The notes under the pieces are model-generated. The model made no database searches, was not told where the DNA came from, and saw nothing but the letters and a program-made list of their open reading frames with translations. From the NCBI GenBank assembly GCA_958295835.1, contig OY282378.1, forward strand, positions 3,249,694 to 3,313,693: a DNA stretch of 64,000 nucleotides, given 5' to 3'. Source of the DNA: an uncultured Gammaproteobacteria bacterium. Lineage in GTDB: Bacteria > Pseudomonadota > Gammaproteobacteria > HK1. A program made the translations under genes and the position numbers. Of this stretch, positions 42,523-50,557 are shown piece by piece. Position 1 is the first letter of the stretch; every line of letters begins with the position of its first letter.

Positions 42523-45500
42523 ATCCGAAAGACCTTCATCACTTCGTCGCCCAAGTGATTGATGACCTTGACGGCGATGCGGCCGGATCGGGGTTTGGGG
42601 AAGGGGCGGGAGATGTCGCTGTGGAGGGTCGTCCAGGCTTCCGCGTCGATCTCGGCCTTGAGGGTGGTCTTGAGGGACTTGTAGGGGTCGTTCGCGCCGA
42701 GGAAGTAGGCGTGGCGGACGAAGAAGCTCTCTTCGTCGTAGTCGGTGTCGATGAACCAGCAGGCGATGCCGTCGGGGCCGTCCGAGCGGACTTCGCCGGT
42801 GTTCGGGTGGAAGACGTCCACGCCGTTGATCCTGACCTGGATGTATTCGCCTTGTTCGCCCCCGCCTTCGATAGAAGGCGCAGCTTCCGTCGAAGCCGCA
42901 GTTTCCGTGGACACCGCAGCGTCGAGGATGTCGATGTCCGGCTCGCCGAAGATGACGAAGAGGTTGCCCTTGCCGGTGTTCTTGAGGTCGTCCGCCATGT
43001 GGAGGTCGGCGTTCATCCGCGCCTTGAGGACGGGGATGCGGCCGAGCTTGTCGAAGTCCGAGGAGGGGGCGTCGTAGCTGAACGCGCAGGAGACGAGCAC
43101 GTCGAATCTGGCGTCGCCGGCCTCGCGGGCGGCGGCGACCAGATCCGGACGGGACACCGTGCCGAACTCCGGGCCAACGAAGATCGCGGCGCGTTTCTCG
43201 GGGGCGGTGCTTCCCTCGTCGTCTTCGCCGCCGCCTTCGACGTAGCGGCCTTCGGCGCAGACGAAGTGGCCCGGCCAGGGGAAGAGCGAGGTGAACGCGA
43301 TCCGGTCCTCCTTGCGGGCCTGCTGGACGCCGGCGGTCTTGAGGTTTTCGAGGATCATGGCGGTGAAGCCGGCTTCTTCTGCTTCCTTTCCGTAGCGGCC
43401 TTCGGCGTCCGCCACCTTGTCGATCAGCTCGTCGTTCTCGTCCACTCCGAGCGTGCGGTGGGGAGAGAGACTTTCGACGGTGAAGGGTCCCGCGGTCCGC
43501 ACGGTGTTCCTGTCTTCACAGGGTCTGTCGTAGAGGTATTCGAACTCGGCCCTGGCCGCGATCGAGGCGTCGATCTCCCGCTGGCGCGCGATGCGCGCTT
43601 CCCACCACCGGCGGTGCAGATCGGTGGGGCCGGTTTCCCACGGGTCGCGGGGTTGGGCGGGAACGTCGTCCAGGGTGTAGCTTCGGTCCAGGGCGCGATT
43701 CAGGGTGTATAGCGCCGCCGCCTTCTCGTCGTCGGTGCGCGCGCTCCGGATGTCGCTCCACGCCGCAGCCGCGGCCTCCGGCCACGGGTCGCCTGCTTCC
43801 CGGGGGATCTCCCACTCCTCCCAGCTTCGGCCGAGCGCGGCGTTCAGCTCGGTGCGCAAGGGCTCCAGCGTTTCCTGGAATTTCTCCCAGATGACGTCGA
43901 TCTCGGCGTTGTTGGCGATGGATTTGAGGGTGACGTGGGGGACCCGCTCGTACACGAACCCCTGCCGGATTCTGCCGTAGGTGGGGACGTCGTTGGGCGC
44001 GGTTCGGGTGATCTCCGCTTCCTTCCGCTGCCCTTCCGGGCTGTCGGCGAGGAGGTAGAAGGGATAGCGGGCGCCCATCACGCGGGCGCGGGCGAGCGCG
44101 AGGGCCACGCGGGAGGTGTCGATGGTGATCCAGCGGCGGCCCCATTGTTCGGCGACGTAGGCGGTGGTGCCGGAGCCGCAGGTGGGGTCCAGCACCAGAT
44201 CGCCGGGGTCGGTGGCCATGAGGATGCAGCGTTCAACGACCGTACGATTCGTCTGGACAACGTAAATTTTTGGATCAGAAAATCCGGATGTGATGGTATC
44301 GGTCCAGAGATTCGAATAGGGAAATATGTTGAAGTCATCCAAGCGCCGAACGTATCGGAGTGTATTTCCGATAAAGATCATGCGTTTTGCTCGCGCTATA
44401 CGTCTCAGGCCGTTCGCGTCCGTCTTGAAAGTACCCTTCTTCACCTCGAATATTTTTCCATCATAAGTGAATTCGCGGACATCTTCTCCTTGCGCCGGTC
44501 TTTGGCTTGTAATGTCACCATGGGAAAATATCCTGAGTGATCTCGTACTGACATCTGATCTTTCCCATTCGGCAAGTGTCCGGCGAATCCCATCGGTACT
44601 CTCGCCGAAGGAATACTGAGTTGCGCCAGCTCCACCAGGTTCTTTAGTTTGAAAAATTGGTCGATATTTCGGCGTCGATGACTTGCTGAACCACAGCAGC
44701 AGATCGAAAACACCCGAAAGCGCCTCGGAGGATGTTGAGGAGGTCTTCTGGAATGCGATTTCCGCAACGAAATTCTCTTTTCCGAACACTTCTTCCAACA
44801 GAGTACGAACGTAGTGTACGTTCTCATCCCCAATCTGCACGAACACCGAACCGCTGTCCGTCAACAGGTCCCGCGCCACCGTCAACCGGTCCCGCAGGTA
44901 CGTCAGGTACGAATGAATCCCGTCCCGCCACGTATCGCGGAATGCCTTGACCTGCTCCGGCTCCCGCGTGATGTGATCGGCCTTGCCGTCCCGCACGTCG
45001 CGGCTGGTCGTGGACCACTGGAAGTTGGAGTTGAACTTGATGCCGTAGGGCGGATCGACGTAGATGCACTGGACCTGACCGCGCAGCCCCTCGCGTTCCG
45101 CGAGCGACGCCATCACCTGGAGGCTGTCGCCCAGGATCATGCGGTTGCTCCAGTTGGCGTCGTGCCGGTAGAACTCCGTTCGGGCGTTGCCGTCGGGCAG
45201 ACCGTTGAAGTCGGCGAAGAGGTCGATCTGCTCGCCGGCCGGCTCCCCGCTGGTTCCGCCAAGCCGGATCAGATCGTCGATCAGCGCCTTGGGATGCACC
45301 TTCTCCTGGATGTAGAGGGGAGGCGCCTGGACGATCAGATCCGACCAGTCCTGTCCGTCCTTGCCGCGCCAGACGAGTTGCGGATCGAGATCCCGGCTGC
45401 GCCGCTCGTAGGCCACCCGGACCGGATTCAATTCATCGTCCCGCATGACCGGCTGGAATTCGACGGTCGGGATGTTCTTGCGGTTCGCCCCCTCGTGGGT

Positions 45501-45548
45501 CAGGGTCTCGACCGCCTTCGGAGTCCGCCGGGTTCGTTTTTTTGCCAT
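42519..45548 (-). CDS. Type III-like DNA adenine methyltransferase (Mod)
   Basis: A 1009-residue beta-class N6-adenine methyltransferase. DPPYGIKF (motif IV, residues 165-172) comes before DPTCGSGTTAYVAEQ (motif I, near 450). The target-recognition region between them is markedly AT-richer than the rest (about 44230-44840). The C-terminal 500 residues are unusually long for Mod and include EIDVIWEKFQETLEPLRTEL and a low-complexity TETAASTEAAP stretch. Seven A's follow directly after ATGGC at the start. It lies downstream of the res gene, with a toxin-antitoxin pair between, and is overlapped by the AAA ATPase gene. Confidence 0.85.
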   Translation of the reverse strand: MAKKRTRRTPKAVETLTHEGANRKNIPTVEFQPVMRDDELNPVRVAYERRSRDLDPQLVWRGKDGQDWSDLIVQAPPLYIQEKVHPKALIDDLIRLGGTSGEPAGEQIDLFADFNGLPDGNARTEFYRHDANWSNRMILGDSLQVMASLAEREGLRGQVQCIYVDPPYGIKFNSNFQWSTTSRDVRDGKADHITREPEQVKAFRDTWRDGIHSYLTYLRDRLTVARDLLTDSGSVFVQIGDENVHYVRTLLEEVFGKENFVAEIAFQKTSSTSSEALSGVFDLLLWFSKSSTPKYRPIFQTKEPGGAGATQYSFGESTDGIRRTLAEWERSDVSTRSLRIFSHGDITSQRPAQGEDVREFTYDGKIFEVKKGTFKTDANGLRRIARAKRMIFIGNTLRYVRRLDDFNIFPYSNLWTDTITSGFSDPKIYVVQTNRTVVERCILMATDPGDLVLDPTCGSGTTAYVAEQWGRRWITIDTSRVALALARARVMGARYPFYLLADSPEGQRKEAEITRTAPNDVPTYGRIRQGFVYERVPHVTLKSIANNAEIDVIWEKFQETLEPLRTELNAALGRSWEEWEIPREAGDPWPEAAAAAWSDIRSARTDDEKAAALYTLNRALDRSYTLDDVPAQPRDPWETGPTDLHRRWWEARIARQREIDASIAARAEFEYLYDRPCEDRNTVRTAGPFTVESLSPHRTLGVDENDELIDKVADAEGRYGKEAEEAGFTAMILENLKTAGVQQARKEDRIAFTSLFPWPGHFVCAEGRYVEGGGEDDEGSTAPEKRAAIFVGPEFGTVSRPDLVAAAREAGDARFDVLVSCAFSYDAPSSDFDKLGRIPVLKARMNADLHMADDLKNTGKGNLFVIFGEPDIDILDAAVSTETAASTEAAPSIEGGGEQGEYIQVRINGVDVFHPNTGEVRSDGPDGIACWFIDTDYDEESFFVRHAYFLGANDPYKSLKTTLKAEIDAEAWTTLHSDISRPFPKPRSGRIAVKVINHLGDEVMKVFRI
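42868..42935 (-). repeat. In-frame minisatellite inside mod
   Basis: Near-copies of an 18-nt unit (TTCCGTCGAAGCCGCAGT, TTCCGTGGACACCGCAGC on the plus strand) encode VSTETAASTEAAPSIEGGG. It resembles the low-complexity inserts of nuoG and nuoN in size and base composition. Confidence 0.6.
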
Positions 45549-45642
45549 TCCGTTCGTCCTCTAGCCACCATCGGAGAACGCTGCCCCGAGGAGTACCGAG
45601 CTTCCTTGCGTACGGGCTCGCCGGGGTCGCTGCTCGGGACAG

Positions 45643-45956
45643 TCAGCCATTTTGTACGGGCGGAGGCTGGAGCCGGACGAGCCAGTACGCCGGCCGCCGG
45701 TGATGCGCCACCGCCAGGATCTCGACGTGACCTCCAACCTCCCGATAGAGAATCGTAAACGGGAATCGCCGCATCCGGGCTCGGCGACATCGTGACGGCG
45801 GTCGACCGGGTGGCGATACGGATTCCCGCATACCTGCTTCAACACCAGCTCGAACTCCGCAAGATACCGGGCGCCAAGTCCGGCTCTCCGGCTCTCGTAC
45901 CAAGCCACCGTCTCGAGATGCTCCGCCTCCGCCGCGGGATGGAACCGATATCTCAC
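45643..45956 (-). pseudogene. ParE/RelE-type toxin, frameshifted
   Basis: Starts at ATG 45956 with MRYRFHPAAEAEHLETVAWY and AEFELVLKQVCGNPYRHPVD, typical of ParE/RelE toxins. Near 45790 homology moves to another frame, MRRFPFTILYREVGGHVEIL then AVAHHRRPAYWL, the normal C-terminal strands. A single indel therefore breaks the gene. It overlaps the antitoxin stop (ATGA at 45953-45956). Confidence 0.75.
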
Positions 45957-46177
45957 CGGAGCAAAGTCCGAGCCTTCCGCCGCACTTCCTCCGCGGAGAT
46001 CGGTTCCACCTCCCTGCGATCGATCTCGCCGGCACGCTGCTCCGCTTCCAGGAGCCCAGTCTGTGCCAGTTCCTCTTCCGACGGATCATCGAGGCTGAGC
46101 AGCAGCTTCCGGGCGAGGTCCGCACGTTCATTCGGTGGCAGATCCAGAACGGCTTCTTGCAGCGTCTTGGGTTTCAT
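45953..46177 (-). CDS. Addiction-module antitoxin (TIGR02574 type)
   Basis: A 74-residue helical antitoxin: MKPKTLQEAVLDLPPNERAD and LARKLLLSLDDPSEEE, then ISAEEVRRKARTLL. This matches the short 'addiction module component' family found upstream of ParE/RelE toxins. It is intact although its toxin is not. It lies 60 nt downstream of the restriction gene and in the same direction. Confidence 0.75.
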   Translation of the reverse strand: MKPKTLQEAVLDLPPNERADLARKLLLSLDDPSEEELAQTGLLEAEQRAGEIDRREVEPISAEEVRRKARTLLR

Positions 46178-46237
46178 GATGTCTTCCCTTGCGAATTCCT
46201 GAATTTTCCATCCGGATCGAAGTGTCGGCGAGGATCA

Positions 46238-49200
46238 TCACGGCAACGGACTCTTGCGGCGCGGGATGCCGTCGAGGTCCGGCCGGCTGCCGCCGGTCAT
46301 GACCAGGCTCCGGCTCGCTTCCCCCCGCGTCCTCTGCAAGAACGGCCCCGTCACGCTTTCGAATTCGTCATGGATCCTGCCCTCGATGCCAAGGTCTTCC
46401 TGCATCGTGTACACGTCCCGGAATTCGGCGAAGGCCCAGCGGCCATAGCCGCCGAGGCGGTTCACCCCCGGCACCCAGCAGGTCTCCATCACCGCCTTCT
46501 TGTCCTTGGCGTCCTCCCCCCGATACCCCTTGACCTCGACGACCAGGTGCAGGAGGTCGTCTTCTCCGCGTCCGTCGTCGAGCAGCACGATGAAATCGGG
46601 GAGGTACGTCCGGGTATGCGAGCCGGCGCGGTAGGGCACCTCGAAGCCGAGGTTGTGGTTCTTCACCCAGGCCACGACCTGCGGATGGCTCTCGACCACC
46701 CGGCACAGCTCCGCCTCCCAGCCACTGTCGAGAATGGCCCAGTTGACGTGGCAGCGGCGGGCGTCGGTCTCGTACCGGCTCGTCCTGGAGGTCCGGAAGT
46801 TGACGCGCGCCGTCGAGCCGCCCGGGTCGTAGGGGTCGAGAACGACCTTCATCGGATTCTCCGGGTGCTCCCTCCCGAGCTGCGAGCGCGTGATGCCGGC
46901 GGCGATCCTTTGGCAGGCCCTGTCGGCGATCGTCTTGTACGCCAACTGCGAAACGCAGGTTCCGCCCTTGCAGACGAGATGATCGTCCAGCCACTCGCGG
47001 ACGATGCGCTTCAGTTGCCCGAACAGGTGTAGCTGCGGTTCTCCGTTCGCGTCCCGGAACTTGTCGAGCAGCAGGTACGAGGTGAGCTCGTAGACGACCT
47101 GGGAGGTCCGCACGCCGCCGGTGTGTGCGAGGTCGAGATCCACGGTCTCGCCGATGATCCCCGAGTTCCGGGTCTCGGTGGCGCCGACCAGCTCGGGGGT
47201 GAGCTCCAGCACGGAGTCTTCGTTGAAGTCGGCGGTGAGGCGGTCCGCGGGCAGCTCGACGCCGTAGCCCGCGACCCGGGGGAAGCGGATCTCCAGGTGG
47301 TCCCGTTCCGGCCGGACGGCCTTGACGTGAATGGTCTCGAGCGGCGGCCGGGGCGGCGTGGCGACCGGGGTGGCGGTGAAGTCGAAGGGGATGCCGAGCA
47401 CGTCCGCGTATTCGACGGTGAACAGCTCTTCCCCGTCCGGCTCGTAGGACTGGCGGCGAAGGGCGCGCCCCACCACCTGCTCGCAGAGCAACTGGGTGCC
47501 GAAGGCCCGGACCCCCAACACGTGCGTCACCGTATTGGCGTCCCAGCCTTCGCTCAGCATGGACACGGAGACGACGCAGCGTATCGAATCGCCGAGCCTT
47601 CCCGCCTTCCCGACGGTGTTCATGACCTCGCGGAGCAGGTCCTCGTCGCCCAGGTTCTCGGCTTGGCGGCGGTCGCCGGTGCGTTCGACGATCTCGCGGC
47701 GAAACCGGTCGATCTCGGGGGCGGCCATCCGGCGGAAGCTCGGGTCGAAGGCGTCCCCGGATTCGAGTTGCTCGCTGTTGATCAACAGGGTGCGGGGGCG
47801 GCCGAAGGGCCGGCCGTCCCGGTCGAAGTTGCGGAACAGCTCGAAGTGGCCGTTTTCCAGGACCCTGGAGCCGTCCTCCCGCGTGCGGTGGAAGCCCGAG
47901 ACGTAGTCGTACACCAGCTTGGAGGCGGCGATGTTGTGGCAGACGATGATGAAGCAGGGCGGTACGGGAATTCCCGCGTCCTCCCAAAGCCCGAACGTCC
48001 GCTCATAGTGTCCGTAGAGCGCGTCCAGCGCGGTCCGAAGCTCGGGGGGCAGGCCGGCCGGGTCGAGGAAGCCGCCGACCTTTCCGCGTCCCTGTCCGGG
48101 CATCCGGGTCCGGATGTGTTTCCAGAGCTCCCGGTACATCGGCATTTCGTTGCCGGGCACGTTGTCCGCCACCGGCACCCTCGGCAGCTTGACGATGCCG
48201 CACTCGATGGAATCCATGAGCGAGAAATCGCACATCGTCCAGGGAAACAGGGTGCCTTCCGCGTAGCCGGAGCCGCTGAGGAAGAAGGGGGTGGCGGAAA
48301 GATCGAGCACTCGGCCCACGCCGAGCGTGCGGTTCACCGCCTCCAGGCCCGATATCCAGAGCCGCGCCGCTTCCCGGTTCTTCTCCGCCTCCTTCCTCTC
48401 GTCGCCCTTGAGCGTCGCCTCGTCCCTTTCGCCCCGCTTCTCGCGGTAGCAGTGGTGGGCCTCGTCGTTCAGCACCAGGACGTTCTTGAGCCCCATGAGC
48501 TCGGGCATCACCCGCCGCAGCATCTGGCCCTCGGACTCCCGGGTGTCGGGCGCGGGGCCACGGCCCTGGAGGAGCGACCGGCCTCCCTTCGCGATCTCGA
48601 CGCGCTCCCGGCGCCGGAAGGCGTGGTAGTTGGTGATGACGATCTTCGCCCGGTCCAGGTCGGCCAGCAGGTCGTTCGGAACGAGGTCGCGGCCGCGGTA
48701 GTAGCTGTCCGGGTCGTTCGGCTTCAGCACCCGCAGCCGGTCCCTGATGGTGAGGCCGGGGGTGACGATCAGGAATCCCCGCGTGAACCGGCGGCTCTGC
48801 GGCCGGCGCACCGCGTTGACGGTCTGCCAGGCGATCAGCATGGCCATCACGGTGGTCTTGCCCGCGCCGGTGGCGAGCTTGAGGGCGAGGCGGAGCAACC
48901 CCGGATTCGCTTCCTGGCCGGCGTCCTCCAGGTATTGGAGGAAGCGCCGGCCGGCCTTGCCGGCCTGGGGGGCGACCTCGGCCAGCCAGATGGCGGTCTC
49001 GACCGCCTCGATCTGGCAGAAGAAGGGGCGGATATCGGTGAAGCGGTGATGCCGCCAGTGCCGGAGCAGGCGCGCGGTCTCCGGGGTCACCCGCCACTGC
49101 TGCGGGTCCGGCCGCCGCCGCCACTCGTCGACCTCGCGGCGGACGCTGTTGATGATCTCGGCGTGCTGTTCGTACTGCTGTTCGCGGGTCGAGAGCCCCT

Positions 49201-49426
49201 TGCCCTCGTCGAAGATCAGGGATTCCTGGGCGTGTCGGGATTCCTGCCCCGCCGGGCTCTTCCCGCCGCGTTTCTTCGGTTTCGGGATGGGCGAGATGAA
49301 CTCGGCCCGGCGGCGGCTTTCGATGATCTTCCGGGTCGGCTGGCCGTCGCCGTCGAGCTCCCAATGCCGGCTCGGATACCGGTACGGGGAGTTGAGGATC
49401 GGGTTCTCGAAGAATCGGTGGTTCAT
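46238..49426 (-). CDS. Type III-like restriction endonuclease (Res), DEAD/DEAH helicase-nuclease
   Basis: A 1062-residue SF2 translocase-nuclease. Walker A is LATGAGKTT near residue 190, Walker B is VLVLNDEAHHCY (DEAH-like), and motif III is DLSATPF. The second RecA domain has SMLSEGWDANTVTHVLGVRA and VVGRALRRQSY (motif VI). The C-terminal nuclease core is YLPDFIVLLDDG then LHLVVEVKGYRG, a PD-(D/E)XK site. Length and layout match Res subunits. Unusually it precedes mod instead of following it. It is the first gene of a six-gene minus-strand operon. Confidence 0.87.
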   Translation of the reverse strand: MNHRFFENPILNSPYRYPSRHWELDGDGQPTRKIIESRRRAEFISPIPKPKKRGGKSPAGQESRHAQESLIFDEGKGLSTREQQYEQHAEIINSVRREVDEWRRRPDPQQWRVTPETARLLRHWRHHRFTDIRPFFCQIEAVETAIWLAEVAPQAGKAGRRFLQYLEDAGQEANPGLLRLALKLATGAGKTTVMAMLIAWQTVNAVRRPQSRRFTRGFLIVTPGLTIRDRLRVLKPNDPDSYYRGRDLVPNDLLADLDRAKIVITNYHAFRRRERVEIAKGGRSLLQGRGPAPDTRESEGQMLRRVMPELMGLKNVLVLNDEAHHCYREKRGERDEATLKGDERKEAEKNREAARLWISGLEAVNRTLGVGRVLDLSATPFFLSGSGYAEGTLFPWTMCDFSLMDSIECGIVKLPRVPVADNVPGNEMPMYRELWKHIRTRMPGQGRGKVGGFLDPAGLPPELRTALDALYGHYERTFGLWEDAGIPVPPCFIIVCHNIAASKLVYDYVSGFHRTREDGSRVLENGHFELFRNFDRDGRPFGRPRTLLINSEQLESGDAFDPSFRRMAAPEIDRFRREIVERTGDRRQAENLGDEDLLREVMNTVGKAGRLGDSIRCVVSVSMLSEGWDANTVTHVLGVRAFGTQLLCEQVVGRALRRQSYEPDGEELFTVEYADVLGIPFDFTATPVATPPRPPLETIHVKAVRPERDHLEIRFPRVAGYGVELPADRLTADFNEDSVLELTPELVGATETRNSGIIGETVDLDLAHTGGVRTSQVVYELTSYLLLDKFRDANGEPQLHLFGQLKRIVREWLDDHLVCKGGTCVSQLAYKTIADRACQRIAAGITRSQLGREHPENPMKVVLDPYDPGGSTARVNFRTSRTSRYETDARRCHVNWAILDSGWEAELCRVVESHPQVVAWVKNHNLGFEVPYRAGSHTRTYLPDFIVLLDDGRGEDDLLHLVVEVKGYRGEDAKDKKAVMETCWVPGVNRLGGYGRWAFAEFRDVYTMQEDLGIEGRIHDEFESVTGPFLQRTRGEASRSLVMTGGSRPDLDGIPRRKSPLP

Positions 49427-49780
49427 GTCCGCCCGTCTTCCGCCTGGTTTCCGCCGATCGCTGTGCCCGTGACGGGGAGGGGGAGGTGGTCTGGGGCTCC
49501 GGTTCGCCCCGGCGCGAGTTCCTGCCCGTGACGAGGAGGGGGGAGTCTACCCGTATCTTCACACCCGGTTGAGCGGGGGCGTCCCGAACGGCGCTGGCTT
49601 CCCGGAATCGAGGGCGAGTGTATTCCGCTGCCCTGATCTTTACAGGGCGTTCCTGCTCGTTCCCGGTCATCCGGCATCGGCATCGAAGGCGTTGGGCGGG
49701 CGCCACCACCGTCCGCCGCCCGCATTGGATCAGGCGTGTCGCGTGCCCCCGCCCGCTTGTCGGGCTCCCTGACCCCGGAG
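49427..49780. other. Gene-free stretch upstream of res
   Basis: This 354-nt stretch should contain the promoter of the restriction operon, but I see no clear -35/-10 pair. GTGACG(G/A)GGAGG occurs twice (near 49470 and 49528). No gene or strong hairpin is evident. Confidence 0.4.
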
Positions 49781-50146
49781 TTACCCTGACGGCATGCCGA
49801 CATAAGCAAAGCGAACGCCCGTATCGGTCACCACCAGGAAACGATCAGCCAATTGTTCGGCGTGTCCTTGGAGGAGATGTCGGATTGCCCTGATTTGATT
49901 CGGGGCTCGTTCATCCTGGAGTCGAAGCAGGATAATGCCTCGATGGGGGCGCCGTTCTCGAAACACCTGTTCTCCGAAGTCCTTGTCGGTCGTTATCAAT
50001 ATCCAATTCTCGTCATTTGCCTTGCGAAGGATGTCGGCATCCTCCGTTCCTCGCGCCGCTTCGTAAACCGAGAAGACCTCGTGCCCTTTCTGTCGCAACC
50101 AATGCGCAACGGTGGGGCCGACGCATTCGTCCACCAGAAAACGCAC
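49781..50146 (-). CDS. DUF5615 PIN-like toxin
   Basis: A 121-residue PIN-like nuclease. MRFLVDECVGPTVAHWLRQK (first Asp-Glu), TEDADILRKANDENWILITT and DKDFGEQVF have the acidic residues spaced as in DUF5615/Mut7-C-like toxins. The start is a GTG directly after the stop of the DUF433 gene. The toxin-antitoxin pair looks complete. A single unbroken frame of family length supports function. Confidence 0.8.
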   Translation of the reverse strand: MRFLVDECVGPTVAHWLRQKGHEVFSVYEAARGTEDADILRKANDENWILITTDKDFGEQVFRERRPHRGIILLRLQDERAPNQIRAIRHLLQGHAEQLADRFLVVTDTGVRFAYVGMPSG

Positions 50147-50395
50147 TTACGCCGTCTCGACGGCAAAGGGAACGAACGCGGTGTCTTCGAGCGTTCTTGC
50201 AGCGAAGAGGATGCAGGCCAGGACGTCTTCCTTGGCGACGCCTGGATATTCTTCCATGATCGTCTCGACGCTTTCGCCGTGGGCGAGCAAGTTGAGAATG
50301 TGCTCCACCGTCAGCCGGGTTCCCCTGATGACCGCTTTTCCGGCCATGACTTCGGGATTCAGGACGATGCGTTCCAGCAGGTTTCGATCTTCCAT
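50147..50395 (-). CDS. DUF433 antitoxin
   Basis: An 82-residue protein: LLERIVLNPEVMAGKAVIRG, TRLTVEHILNLLAHGESVET, then EYPGVAKEDVLACILFA. This is a complete DUF433 fold, a small DNA-binding antitoxin usually coded before DUF5615. The ATG at 50395 has GGGAGG 9 nt upstream. Part of this gene and its upstream flank are duplicated at 33622-33830. Confidence 0.82.
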   Translation of the reverse strand: MEDRNLLERIVLNPEVMAGKAVIRGTRLTVEHILNLLAHGESVETIMEEYPGVAKEDVLACILFAARTLEDTAFVPFAVETA

Positions 50396-50557
50396 CGGTA
50401 GCCTCCCGAGAACCGTTTGCGGGACGGGACGTTGGCACGACCCGTTCTCTGTTCTGAACTTCGAGCGGACGGGGCGGCTCATCCGCTTGGCCGGTGTCAC
50501 TATGTCCGCGGCCCCGGCAACGGCGGCTATCGATCGCCTTTCGGCCGAACCTCCGCC

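Noticed and set aside
30661..50500. Prophage or conjugative element
   Set aside because: No integrase, capsid, terminase, relaxase or type IV secretion genes were found; the block is a defence/TA cluster.
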